This document shows positions 28,031 through 39,036 of a DNA stretch of 64,000 nt, piece after piece. The stretch is taken from assembly GCA_947846985.1 (NCBI GenBank), contig CANTUZ010000001.1:34620727-34684726 (forward strand), read 5' to 3'. The notes under the pieces are model-generated. The model was not told the DNA's origin. It saw only the letters and a program-made list of their open reading frames with translations, and made no database searches. Position numbers and translations under genes: made by a program. The stretch is from Fratercula arctica. Taxonomy: Eukaryota > Chordata > Aves > Charadriiformes > Alcidae. How positions within the stretch are numbered: position 1 is the first letter of the stretch; each line of letters begins with the position of its first letter.

Positions 28031-28744
28031 GCTGATTACTTATTTTGATGCATTAATATGAACTTAATAGCTTAGCTGTAGGTGCCAAAGTCTTAAGAAT
28101 GTTTTTTTTCCTGTGCACAACTTGTCTATCAAACTGCAGAACACATGCAGAATTAAATAACTAATGAGGGATGACAATATGCCATATAAAAACAATGTTA
28201 CATTGATTCATTTATTTGTTTACATGGTTGGGCAGGCTAATTTTATGCACAAAGTCCACGATGAAAGCTGATTTATAGTGATTTGAACAGAAAACCATAT
28301 ATTTCTCCCGTTTCATATCAGGACAATGGTGAATTCTCTGTGAAGAAAGCACATCCTCTGGTTGTTCTTTGTCGCCTGCCAAAGAGAAATATAATCTGAA
28401 GACATTTTGCTCATTCTACCAGAGAAGCAAACTTAGGTTTTCCTGATGACTTTCATTATATTAAAAATTGAGAAAAACTGGATACTGCAGAATAAACTGA
28501 TGCATATTGTAAACCAAAAGCCTTTCAGAAAACATTAAGAGCCATATGTTCATTTCAGGCATATGTGGTGCCACTTTGAAATACGGCTTCCTTGTTGTTT
28601 AAAGATCCAATTCATCAAAGCGCTTGGCTACTTACATTAATGGGTCATAAGCATTTGTGTAAGGGCATTGCTGAATAGGGGCCTAATAGCCTGCTTTGCT
28701 ATACCTTGTCTAGCTGAGTGTGAGAAGGTCCCTAAACTACTTTG

Positions 28745-29022
28745 AGGATGCCCAGGATGGAAATGGCCTCAAGTTGTGCCAGGGGAGGTTTAAATTAGAT
28801 ATTAGGAAAAAATCTTTACACTGAAAGGGTTATCAAGCGTTGGAACAGGCTGCCCAGGGAAGTGGTGGAATCGTCATCCCTCAAGGTATTTGAAAGACGG
28901 GTAGACGTGGTGCTTAGCAATATGGTTTAGTGATGGTTTTTGTCAATGTTAGGCTGACGGTTGGACTGCATGATCTGAAAGGTCCCTTCCAACCTAGACA
29001 ATTCTATGACTCTATGATTCTA
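28745..29022 (+). mobile_element. CR1 LINE 3' end, plus strand
   Basis: A 278-bp CR1 3' end. It contains the conserved GGAACAGGCTGCCCAGGGAA and GGTCCCTTCCAACCTAGAC blocks and ends ATTCTATGACTCTATGATTCTA. Small substitutions and lost frame show it is moderately old. It lies about 10 kb upstream of OLFM4 in the same orientation. Confidence 0.92.
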
Positions 29023-32000
29023 CTTAGAGAATAAGGACTGTTGAACTGTAGTGTTAATGGTGGGATCTAGACTTTAAAGATAAGGGTAATAAATACCCAT
29101 GTTTAGTGTGGTGTCCTATTCTCTGTTTTTACATTGAATTACTCTTGGTACAAACAAGGGCTTTTTCCAAAGAAAGAGATAAATTAGGATCAGCTGCTAG
29201 GTTTCCTCATCTCCAAGAGTTGGTCTCTGGGCTCTGATCCAACAGTGGCGAGATTCCTGGGAGCCACAGGGGCAGTGGGTGCAGGATCCCACTTACCGCA
29301 CTTAATTTGCTTGAAAAGACCTCGAGGAGAACAGCTTGAAGAAAAGTAAGCTGAGTGAGAACTGCACAGCTCCACCTGACAATATACTGGCAGCAGGTGG
29401 TAAATGCGGATGGAAGCGCCTGACTATCGCTGAATAAAGCAGAGTCCCTTCAGCATCAGCAGCTGTGTGATCGCTGGGGAGTTGTTTGGTTACATGTGGT
29501 TTTTTCACATCTGTCATTTTAACTAAATTGGTGGTCTAAATGAATAGTGTCATGCACAGGAACATTCAATGGATTTATGGCAGCTGAAATGTATAGCACC
29601 TAGAGGATTTGGGGTCCGTGAAGCAGTGAATGGATTTCAGAAAGGCATGATTTTCATCTGTGGTAGATATAAGCTTGATCCATTATTCATCATGCTATGC
29701 AAAAGAGAATTGCACATTGGGTTCACAGGGCAGTCTTCTGGCATTTCAGAAAGAAGAAAAAGGAATGTAAGAGAAAGATTTATATGTTTATGTTGCCTCT
29801 GTTTATGATGTGAGCAAAAGAAGTCCAATTTCCTCCTAATTAGATTATAACAGGTGCAAGCAAATCCAACAGAAGGGAAGCTGTTTGTATAATACCTATA
29901 CAGCATTTGGTGTGAGTGTAGCAGGGAAATGGGAAGCACCTCTCAGCCACGCTTTTCCCCTCCTGTGGTCTGACACCTGCCACGTGCTCCGCCATCGGAT
30001 AGCAGTGTTACCGGGCTGGGTGAGGTGGCTTCACCCTGGCTCAGGTAGTGCAGCTGAGTTCAGCTGAACCAGCTGGGGGAGCAAGTGTGAGTCACCTTCG
30101 GAGACTCATTTCACCCTGTGCCTTGATCCTCTGACAACTGTGTTGCCTCAGGTGTTCCCGTTCCCTCTCTTGCACACCCTGTTTCACGGAGGCTTGGGTC
30201 CATTGCTGTCACCCGTGTGGTGGGCATTGCAGTCCTTCCCACTTCTCCACTGCTGGTCCTGCCTCGGGTTCTACTTCACTGCCCCCCACAGCCAAAGGGG
30301 CAGCAAGCAAAGGGCAGCACGTCCTCCATGCAGACATCACGTCCTCCAGCCTTTTAAGCTGAGGTGCTGAGATGCGAGCAGAGAAGGCCTGGGGAGTGCC
30401 ACACTTTCTGCGGTGTTACCGCGTGGTACTACCAGCAGAGTGATACAGTGGACAGTTGGAGGCAGAAACCTCTGAAAGTGTCATGCCAAGAATTGCCAGA
30501 ACTTGCCTATCAGAAATTTCGGGTTGTCTTGGTATCTACAGATGGTGAGGGCTATTTTCCTTTCTCAGACTTGCACTGGTGAAGCTCTGTTGGCACCTCT
30601 CTCATATACTTCTGGTAATGAGAACAGACTCCAGGTGGGCAGATACTGAACAAGGGGTATAAGAAGATGGATGTTTCACCCCTGTTTTTAAGCAGCCCAG
30701 GGTGCAATGTTACTTCGATTAAAATAAAAACCAATGAGTTGAGAAGCTTTGATTGCATTTTAAAGGAGGGGCAGGCTTTCTACTTTCATTTTGAATTTAT
30801 AACCTAGTATGTAAGAAAGGTGAAGATCCACTTGTGGGTAAATTGAACTATTCTGATATTATACAGCGTATTTGTGAGGAAACTATGTCTGTTTCTGCGT
30901 AAATACATTTTACCATTGCTTCAAACTCCTGGTGAGATCATAATGATAAAGCAGCAAAAATACTGTCACAAACTGGCAGAAACCAGCCTGGCAGAAAATT
31001 CCAAGCCCAATGGCAAACTTCCACAAGCTATTGGAAATTAGCTGCTGTTCCACTAAAACAGTGATTGGGGGTATATCTTATGGGAAGAGGACCCAGTTTT
31101 TAATATGCAGACGTGCAGATGGGTCCTTGTCAAGTTTATGGTGTGACACTCATTTACCTTCAGGGAGAAGATGAAATCCAAACTGTAAAAAAACCCAAAC
31201 AGGTTCCACAGCCAGGAACTGTGAAAAAACATATTTTTTTGCAAATATTGCTATTGACTATTCAGAAAGGCATCTGAAGAAGTACATTTATAGCAATTAA
31301 GGGCTAGATAAGTGAACATTATAATTGTGGGTATTTTCCTAACTCGGATTTTCTCTCTGCTTCTCTTTCCTTTTTGCCATCATTTCCTCTGCTGCTACGT
31401 TCTTACCTGTTTTTGCTATGTGTTTTGAGAAATTGCTCCAGACCTGTCTACATAGAGATCTATTAATAGCTATTCATTCTCTAGGCAGGTTCTCCAATTC
31501 CACTGATAAATGTCTTTTTTTTGAATTAGCTTAGCTCAAGTCAGAGTGGACTTAAACTAATTCAGACTAAGTCACACCTGTTTTGAAATAAGAGCGCCTA
31601 TCCAAAAACTGACTGAGGAAAGATTTATTTTTCTTTAAAGCTGGCACTATCTCAGTCTAAATACACTTTGTCGTGTAAACAAGCCCTTGGTAGTAGGCTG
31701 TGTGTTCTGAATTACATTTGCAAGCTTTTCTGAGTACTCCAACTCATGTTCATGTGCAATTCAACCTACAGCAATTCAAGATGTTATCACTTTCCCACCT
31801 TCTCAGCTATTTATCACAGCCGTTCTGTCAGAAGTTCCTGCCAGGGTGGCAGATAGCAGACTGAGCATGGGCTCATTCAAGCCTTACCGCTCCAGTTCAA
31901 AGGGTACCGTCTTAGCACAAACCAGGTTTCACTCATGAGTCCCACTGGACTGTGACCTGGAATGTGGTTGAGGTTGCATGTTCCGTTCCTTTGACTCTGT

Positions 32001-35000
32001 TTTGGGCGTGCTAAAGTGCTGTAGGGGGGTGGTTGGGTGCAGCACCATCTTCCTCTGCTGCAGCGGGATTAACCAAACGCAGAGATTTGTCAGAAGATGC
32101 CTGAGAGGTGGTGGGGCTCAGTAGCTCACCTTGGGGTCTAGGCATTAGAGACTCGTGTTCTTTCTGCTATCATTGTATGAGTGACGTTGTTATTTTTCTA
32201 TAAAAGGTGAATTTATAACTTGGACAAATTGGATCAGACTTTTTTTTGAGACCAACAAGGAGTATTTTTCAGCCCCTGCTCTAGGTTCATTTGAATGTCA
32301 GGTTCCTCTGAAAGCCAGTGAGGCTGTTCAGAATTCTGCCAAAAAATGGAATTCAGGAGAACTGTCTGTTCTCCTTTAACCTTGCTCTCAAAGCAGCAGC
32401 AATAAAAAATTGTGCTGGTCCTCCTGAGCCTTAAAAAAACATTAAGGCAAGCACTGAGCTCAGACACTTGAAATTTGGCTGTATTACAAAAGACTGAAAA
32501 TGAAGCATTTGCCCTGGTAAATGCCTTAATAGAGGGGTCATTACCTGTGCTCTCTCTATGACTGGATTAAGCCCACTGCAGCTGAGGATGGATAGGACTA
32601 ATAAACTCTGGAGCTTATAGAAAGCCTGCAGTAGTTAGCAGCAGGGAAAGCAATCAGTGTGCATGTTATACTGTGAGCATTATTGTAGGAAAGCTTTCCT
32701 TGCTCAAGGATCCCAGGGCAGGGAGAGGGTGGGCTGCTTGGGCCACTCTATTTTCTTCAGACTCTCTTGCTTCAGTTGTCTCAAAAGTTGAAAGGGGGTA
32801 TGTTAATTTGTTCTGAGAAGCAGGCTGGGCTGCATAATAGCAACTGCAGGTGACACAGAGCCTATCCTATCCTGAGATTTGCGGAAATCTGGCTTGCCAT
32901 TATAGGTACAGTTCAGGTCAATCAGCTGCAGAGAACATCTCTGAGCACGACTCCCCTTTGTGCTGCCCAAAATGCACATTCTCCTGTGGTCCATCTATTT
33001 ATTTCTAGGAGAGCAGCGCTGCTTTGGCATTGCTTGCAGTTACCATTATGCAAAATGTGTATCTGGTCAGAATGGATTAATGTGTCCGTTGCAAAGCCCA
33101 AAGCATACATGTCCATGTCTACAGGTACAGCAAAATAGAACATTTGAAGTTTACAAAACCAAATAAGGACTTTCTTTTCTAGGGTAAAGTGTTATCTGGG
33201 TGTGAGCTTTCTTTTCACTGATCCCTGAGCAAAGAACGTAGCTGAAAAGAAAGGACTACTCATGCGAATAGCTGCTCATCTAGTCTGTAGGATCATAGTC
33301 AAGTCTTCTATATGGCCCATCTCACATACAAATGCAGCATGTCTATGCTGCAGCACAGTGTCAGGCTGCTTGAAGATGCAATGGCCACAGCTTGGTCCTG
33401 GGTATATTAATGCTCTGGTGATGCAATGCTCCAAGGAGGGTTGGTTTAATTCTGTGTGCGTGCCACAGGAAAGGCATGAGAATATTCTCCTTGCCTGGCA
33501 GCCAATGAGGCCTTTGAAATATATGTTATGGGCCTCCTTAGGGATATCTAATATTAATGTGAAAATTTCACAATTCTAATGGCTAAATAAAGCTGCAGCT
33601 GCATCCAGTTGATAGTCTATAGGTTTCCTCATCTCTTATTCCACCTCAGATGTTTTCCATATCCTCTTCATTCTGATATTTGGATGAAGATGAAGATTTG
33701 AAGGAGGACCTTTTTGCTACCATGCCAAGCCTAGAAGATTTTGTCTTTTGAAGCGCAAGTGGTCATTAACGTTTTTGGTGCAATTGAACATACTGCACTG
33801 CACATTGCTTGGCCTGTATAGGGGGAAGAGATCCTCTTTGTGTCTGTGAGGAGGAAAATATTAGTAGAACTACTGTGAAAACCCATTTCGCTCGTCACCT
33901 CCTTAGACTGGTCAAGGCAACCCTGGGCTGAGATTCTAAACAGGTATAAAGAATAAGCAGTAGAGGACCACATCATTCATATGTGGGTTTATCATGGGAG
34001 AGAAGAATTTTTCTTTCCTGTCCCTAAACTCTGCACAGCGTGGTGTGTGCACATTTAGTCAAGTGGGCACTAAGTGCTTGCCATCTCCTGGCTGGGCTAG
34101 CCACATTTCTTGTTCACTGAGCAGCTGGGGACATCAGTGCACGAGGCTGGTGCTGTTGACAGAGGCAACAGTTTGCCTGGAACATGTGCAGGGACATAAA
34201 AGCAGCTGGGATCCTTTTCCCTCCGGCCAAGTGGCTGTATTTATGTTCACCAACCAGAAGCATGTGCAGGCATTAGAGAAAGGCTTTTGTTTACTTAATA
34301 AAGGTCTTATTGTTGTTGGGACCTGTGATATGGCGGGATGCGGAGCAGCTGTTTCAAGGACTTTTCTGTATTAAGTCTTTATTATATAGGTGCCTATAAG
34401 TGTTGTGATTGGTATTAATGACTCAGATCATGTCAAAAACATGTTCCTCTGTTCCCTGGGACTGGGGACATATGTATGAAGGACAAGTCTTTCTGAAGGA
34501 GTAGGTATTCTCATCATTGGATAAGCTTTTAAGGGAAGGGACAGGAATTAAATGCAAGACTGAGAGTTTCAACTGCAGTGTACTGAAGTGCTAAACAAAT
34601 AGCTGCTCAGATGAAAAGACAACCCTTATTAGATTGGGGTCTTTCCTAATTGTGTGTCAACTTTTACATTTAAAAATTGATTTATCTGCAACATAATACC
34701 AAAGTAAAACATTCCTCTCATTGTCATGCTGGCTCTATTCCTGAGATGCCTTTTGAAGGAACAGTTATCTGTTGTCAGCAATAACATGCCCCTCGCCTTG
34801 TCATTGCCCCAGGTTATTGTTAAGCAATTATTCTTTCTTCTTCAAAAACATTTGCATGCAGGTTTCTCCTGCTTTTATACATGTGGCTAGCTGTCCGTGC
34901 AAATCTATCATAACCCCAGTGCAATGGTACACTTCTTCCTAGCCTGGCCATCCTCTGTCCCTCCTTCTCCCAGATGTCTTCTTCTGCCTTTCTTTACTAT

Positions 35001-36240
35001 ACTGTATGAATATACCCTACTTTCTGGTATTGTTCCTGTTTCTTTTAATGAATTAATCATTGCTTTTCCTTAAGTGCCCTTGCAATGGGATTTTATTCTT
35101 ACTCACCACCCCAATATATTTTGATACCGCTGTCCATGTTTTATATATACACACTTAGGCATCTTCTAGATTTTGCTTTTCATGCATTTTGATGTTCTCT
35201 AACAAAACGTGCCAGTTTTCATCTATGGTCTCTCCTTTTTTTGCCATCCCCTCTCCCTTCTGCCTGTTGTCTTCCCCTTCTTACAGACTGGGACTACAAT
35301 TTCTTGATTTCTTTTGGCTTTGAACTCACAGGCAGATTATGGCTAGACACAATTAATTTATCCAAGAGTCTCTAGGTTGCTTTGTTTCAGGGTAACAAGC
35401 TCTTCTGCCAAGCCACAGAATCTGTGGCCAATCATTTCTCATCCTTCTGTCTGGCGTGTACCTCACCTGCTGTCTTCTTCCTCTTCATCTTTCCTACTGA
35501 AGGTCTTTCCTTTTAGATATTACAGATAATTTTTTATGTTTCAGTTTTGGCAGCTCAGGCAGCTCAGTTTGTGTCAGGGGCATTTTTAAAGCTGTAAAGG
35601 AAATTTTGCCCTCTCTGCAAATAATACTCGGTTTCTCATTCTGATGCAGAAAGACATCGCTTTTCTATAGTCTCGGAAAACTGAGGCTCACCCTTAGTAA
35701 CACCATTTTAAAACTAGGTGTTAATATTTCTCGTACACTTTCTTATTTCAAACATAGCCCAGAGGGATGGTTTTTAAAACACTAACCTGACATTCTACTG
35801 ATAAAGGGATTAAATGAAAGTATTTGCATAATGTCTTCCAAAAAGATGGGCTTTATGATAGATGACACCAAAATACATCGCGTAAGAATGTGAATCCTTG
35901 TGAGGGGGAAAAGGTGCAAGTCATTTGTAAAGAGATTAACAGGGTAGAACAGGGTTATACTGGATGCTGATATTGCGAAATAGTAGGATTTCATGATGCC
36001 AATTGTTACATGGCATTTTACTGAAGAGACCTGCCCAGCCTAACTTCCTTGTTTCACTACAGGATGATCCTATAACCAAGGAAGCCCAGACTGGTTAGCT
36101 TCAGAAAGAACCATTTTGCAGCCACCTTCAGAAAAAAAAAAAAAAGAATATTAGCTGTTATGTTCTTGTATCACAGGATGAATTTGAATTAAAATTTTCT
36201 CCATCTTTTTGGCTTTATTTCAGAAATACATAGTTTGGCA
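29023..36240. other. Intergenic, no gene recognised
   Basis: No coding exon was recognised. About 31490-31700 (including GTGTAAACAAGCCCTTGG) is reminiscent of an old reptilian DNA-transposon end, but I could not delimit it. An exact 14-bp palindrome (AGGAAAGCTTTCCT) lies near 32689. A 126-codon frame at 33994-34374 has no recognisable protein content. Confidence 0.65.
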
Positions 36241-36291
36241 GGGGGGGGGGGTGGGGTGGGGTGGGGGTGGGGGTGGGTGGGTGGGTGCGGG
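36241..36291 (+). repeat. G-tract, strong G-quadruplex-forming sequence
   Basis: A G11 run is followed by repeated TGGGG, TGGGGG and TGGG units, giving at least eight runs of three or more G separated mostly by a single T. Single-nucleotide loops make this a very stable predicted G-quadruplex on the plus strand. It lies about 2.7 kb upstream of the OLFM4 start. Confidence 0.85.
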
Positions 36292-36631
36292 ATTTAACAA
36301 GCTTTAGGCAAGCTTTGCTAAATCCACAGTATATAGGGTACTGGACGACATGTACTGGAATGCTGATTCCATGAAGCTTGGAGTCTTATCGTGTCTGCAG
36401 GCAAAGACTAGAAATGCTTTTACATTAGACTTGCAAAATGTAATGTGCAGTGCGGTACTTTCTGCCTGAACCGTTCTGTCAAGTTAGCACAATTAGGTGC
36501 TACATCCCATTTTGAATCTTCGTCTTTTTGCTTTTTGTTTTAAGAAAGTGTAACCCATACGCCTGTCCTAGGAATGTCCTGAACAGTTCCGAGAGAATTT
36601 GAAATTGTCATATCGACTAGAATAAATAAAT

Positions 36632-36687
36632 TAGTTGATGATCTTTGAGCTCCCTTCCAACCCAAACCATTCTATGATTCTATGATT
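36632..36687 (+). mobile_element. Very short CR1 3' tail
   Basis: Only the last 56 bp or so of a CR1 are present: GATGATCTTTGAGCTCCCTTCCAA, then CCATTCTATGATTCTATGATT. This shows extreme 5' truncation. Confidence 0.85.
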
Positions 36688-36867
36688 ATTTGATAGATAG
36701 CACCAAGATACATAACCTGTATTTAACTCTTCATCCTGTCATTGGCCTACTAAGCTGAGACGAGTTAATTCCTTTCTTTTGCCTTTATTTTTGCATGTTT
36801 AATGTGGTCCCTGTTCCTGTAGTAGTTGAGTGCCTCTTATCCTTGCTAATGCATCTAATATCAAAAC

Positions 36868-36965
36868 ATGCCTCTGAGGCAGGGAAATACTATCTTTTCC
36901 ACATGCAGATGGGAAACTAAGACGTAGAGGGTTATGTTCATACCATGATCAAGTAATATTTGACT
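36868..36965 (-). mobile_element. MIR-like SINE relic, minus strand
   Basis: GAGGCAGGGAAATACTATCTTTTCC, then CAGATGGGAAACTAAGACGTAGAGG, matches the reverse complement of the MIR core (GAGGTAGGTACTATTATTATCCCC, then CAGATGAGGAAACTGAGGCACAGAGAGG). It is strongly diverged and about 2 kb upstream of OLFM4. Confidence 0.55.
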
Positions 36966-38722
36966 CCAATGACTTTGGATAGAGCTGGCAGCTTTAGAGA
37001 GCAGATGATCTGGATCACCTATCTCTCTGTTGAGTAATAATCACAATAATCTCTGCTGTAATAAACACAACGGTTAAATTAGTCTGCATTTGAGAAGGGC
37101 TCTGCTGAACAGACCTCTGAAAGACATAGGGGTTTTTTTTTTTGCAAAGACACTTTGATGTATGACTCTCACTGAAATCAAAGAGAAGGTGTGTGTCTGA
37201 GAGACTTTGCCCTGGATTGCCCACTAGGTCTGTTGCACAATAAGGAAATACTGATAGATGCAGCTCTACAAAGAGAAAATCCTTGTATTTTTCTGTTTCC
37301 CTAAGTGGAAAATCCTAAATAAGTGCAACCTTCCTGTATGACATATATGTAAAGTTTCTCTCCTCTAAAATGCAGACGGTGAGTCTAACTTCTTTTTCAG
37401 GTGAAGGGCTCTACATTGATTTAAAGAAGATATTTTTATTTAGTAATAATTATGATTTGACTAGGAATAAAAATGTAGGTTCCCATTGTCTCTGTGAGGT
37501 CATGTGCAAACAGAAATACAGCAGAAATTGCCAAAGCACTGATTAACTATCATTACTTAGCTAATATTTGCTTCCTATGTCGGAACTGGCTTTTAAACAT
37601 AAAAGAAAAGCAGGTGGGAAAATATTGTGCTTTGTGGGCGATTTGCAGTACCAGCCTCTGGAAGGAACAGAGACTCACTGCTATGCTCAGAAAACAGGTT
37701 TTTCTTCTGATTAGAGATCCAGGCTCCAAACTCACAGGCTGTGTCTATGCTGAGTGCACAAAGCTGCTTTCAAAACTGTAGTTGCTTGCTACACACTGGA
37801 GCCTGCGAGCGTGGAGGTGAACGCTGCAAGGTTGCCCTCTCTGTAGTCAGCAGGACTCCAGGTGCCCTAGCAAGGCCAGTGGGCTTGTACGGGCCATAGC
37901 CAGCTGCCTTCAGGCAGTTTGTGGGCTGCCAAGGCATTGGTGCATGGATGGGGCATGGAGCATGCTGCTCGTCTGGCGTCTGTATACGTACAGATGCACC
38001 TGTACTGTCAGGTTGGTTTCTCTATTTCTCTGTGTCAGGCTTTCCCTTGAGGCCACATCTATCCTGCTAAATGCATCCACCCCTGGGAATGATGCCTGGT
38101 CCACAGGAAAAGTGGCCTGTCTGCACCCTGCTCAGAGCTGGTTCCTTTAGAGCAGCCTGGTGGTTTTCCTTGTACCCAGGTGATGAAGCACTTGTCCTTT
38201 TGGGTCTCTTCTGGGCCCTTTGGCTCTAAGATGTGACCGTTGCTTTTCTGTTCAGGACAATGAATCATTGCGGTCAGGTGGCATGTAGCTCCATGAAAAG
38301 AGAGCAAGTGAGTCAGTATTGACGGATACACAGTGTTAATGCACAAGCAAGCATTAATGGGTACATAGTGTTAATGTATGACACATACTGGGAAGGAAAT
38401 GGGAGGAGATAGTCTGTGTCCCACCTATGCTGTGTGAGAACTGAGGGAACTGAAAAGCTGTAAAGACCCCTGTGCATTTTACTTTTTGTCAAAGGTCTGT
38501 TGGCCTTTGAAAAAAGGGGAGGATGTTTCTGGTGCGTGAAGAGTCTAACCTGACCTTCTCTTCTCTGTACCTATAAGAAGTAATAAGTACCATCCAGACC
38601 TATATTGTCTGCATAACTTAGAAGGAATTTATAAGAATTTTTGTGATGTCTATCTACCTGTCCTAGCAAATAAGGACCCAATGTTCTGCATAACCAAGAT
38701 TAAGATCAGATACTGCACCATG
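36966..38722. other. Distal OLFM4 upstream region
   Basis: No gene. Sequence is mixed, with a slightly GC-richer part at 37800-38280 and the 35-bp duplication at 38318-38387. Confidence 0.65.
38318..38387 (+). repeat. Two-copy 35-bp tandem duplication upstream of OLFM4
   Basis: ATTGACGGATACACAGTGTT at 38318 and ATTAATGGGTACATAGTGTT at 38353 begin successive 35-bp units. The copies are diverged. The second ends about 570 bp before the start codon, so it could duplicate regulatory sites. Confidence 0.55.
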
Positions 38723-38744
38723 GGAAAGCTTTCCTGCCAGGAAA
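38723..38744. promoter_or_regulatory. Overlapping palindromes with facing GGAA cores, OLFM4 upstream
   Basis: GGAAAGCTTTCC (38723-38734) is a perfect 12-bp palindrome. It overlaps TTTCCTGcCAGGAAA (38730-38744), a palindrome with 7-bp arms. Together they give three GGAA/TTCC cores in 22 bp, about 215 bp before the start codon. GGAA is the ETS/PU.1 core, and PU.1 control of OLFM4 in myeloid cells has been described for human. The link here is inference. Confidence 0.35.
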
Positions 38745-38818
38745 TTGGATGTAGTTAATTTCTAATGGAGTAATTCATATGTTCTTTGTACGTTAGTAAT
38801 TTGGCACCTATTATTTTA

Positions 38819-38834
38819 TGACTTCATGACATCA
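38819..38834 (+). promoter_or_regulatory. Two abutting CRE/AP-1-like octamers
   Basis: TGACTTCA (38819-38826) is followed directly by TGACATCA (38827-38834). TGACATCA is one base from the CREB consensus TGACGTCA, and TGACTTCA is also one base away. The head-to-tail pair lies about 120-137 bp upstream of the OLFM4 start codon, a plausible proximal-promoter position. Confidence 0.4.
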
Positions 38835-38885
38835 TTTCTCCAAAAACCTAGACAAATATCATGCAAGTTCCTTAAGGTTTGGTTG

Positions 38886-38895
38886 GGGAAATCCC
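38886..38895. promoter_or_regulatory. NF-kappa-B site in OLFM4 proximal promoter
   Basis: GGGAAATCCC matches the kappa-B consensus GGGRNNYYCC exactly and is embedded in GGGGAAATCCCC. It lies 60-70 bp before the ATG and just upstream of the TATA-like box. NF-kappa-B-driven expression is established for mammalian OLFM4, which makes the site credible, but binding is not shown here. Confidence 0.6.
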
Positions 38896-38907
38896 CAGAT
38901 TCTACTA

Positions 38908-38913
38908 CATAAG
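38908..38913 (+). promoter_or_regulatory. TATA-like element, probable OLFM4 core promoter
   Basis: CATAAG within CTACATAAGACC is the only TATA-like sequence close to the gene start. It would place transcription initiation at about 38935-38945, leaving a 5' UTR of roughly 10-20 nt before the ATG at 38956. There is no CpG island at this promoter, consistent with a tissue-restricted gene. An additional upstream non-coding exon cannot be excluded. Confidence 0.4.
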
Positions 38914-38955
38914 ACCTCCTTTGTGCCTTTACTGTCACATCTGCTGGCTGAGAAG

Positions 38956-39036
38956 ATGAAGCACACGCAGGTGGCTGTGCTGCTCCTCATGCAAAGCATG
39001 ATTGCTCTGACTGGAACAATAGAAGTATCAGGAGAG
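38956..39036 (+). CDS. OLFM4: OLFM4 coding exon 1 (signal peptide)
   Basis: This exon encodes residues 1-27. A short basic N-terminus (MKHTQ) leads into a hydrophobic core ([13 protein letters not shown]) and a small-residue stretch (TG), as in a secretory signal peptide with probable cleavage near residue 20. The start has A at -3, and the frame continues into GAG|GTAAGA, an ideal splice donor, at phase 0. The signal sequence is poorly conserved in this family, so the assignment rests on its position, the splice site and in-frame joining to the recognisable exons downstream. Internal methionines at residues 12 and 15 would shorten the hydrophobic core, so the first ATG is preferred. Confidence 0.85.

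Larger units (their letters stand above)
18373..28744. other. Intergenic, no gene recognised
   Basis: Long AT-rich desert. It contains the steroid-receptor palindrome, a repeat-free block at about 21100-21850 rich in TAATTA-type homeodomain cores, a (GA)n stretch at 26270-26283 and the ancient-repeat phrases at 27.5-28.0 kb. No coding exon or RNA gene was recognised. Confidence 0.65.

Noticed and set aside
33994..34374. 126-codon plus-strand frame
   Set aside because: No family resemblance and no supporting splice sites or promoter that I can see.
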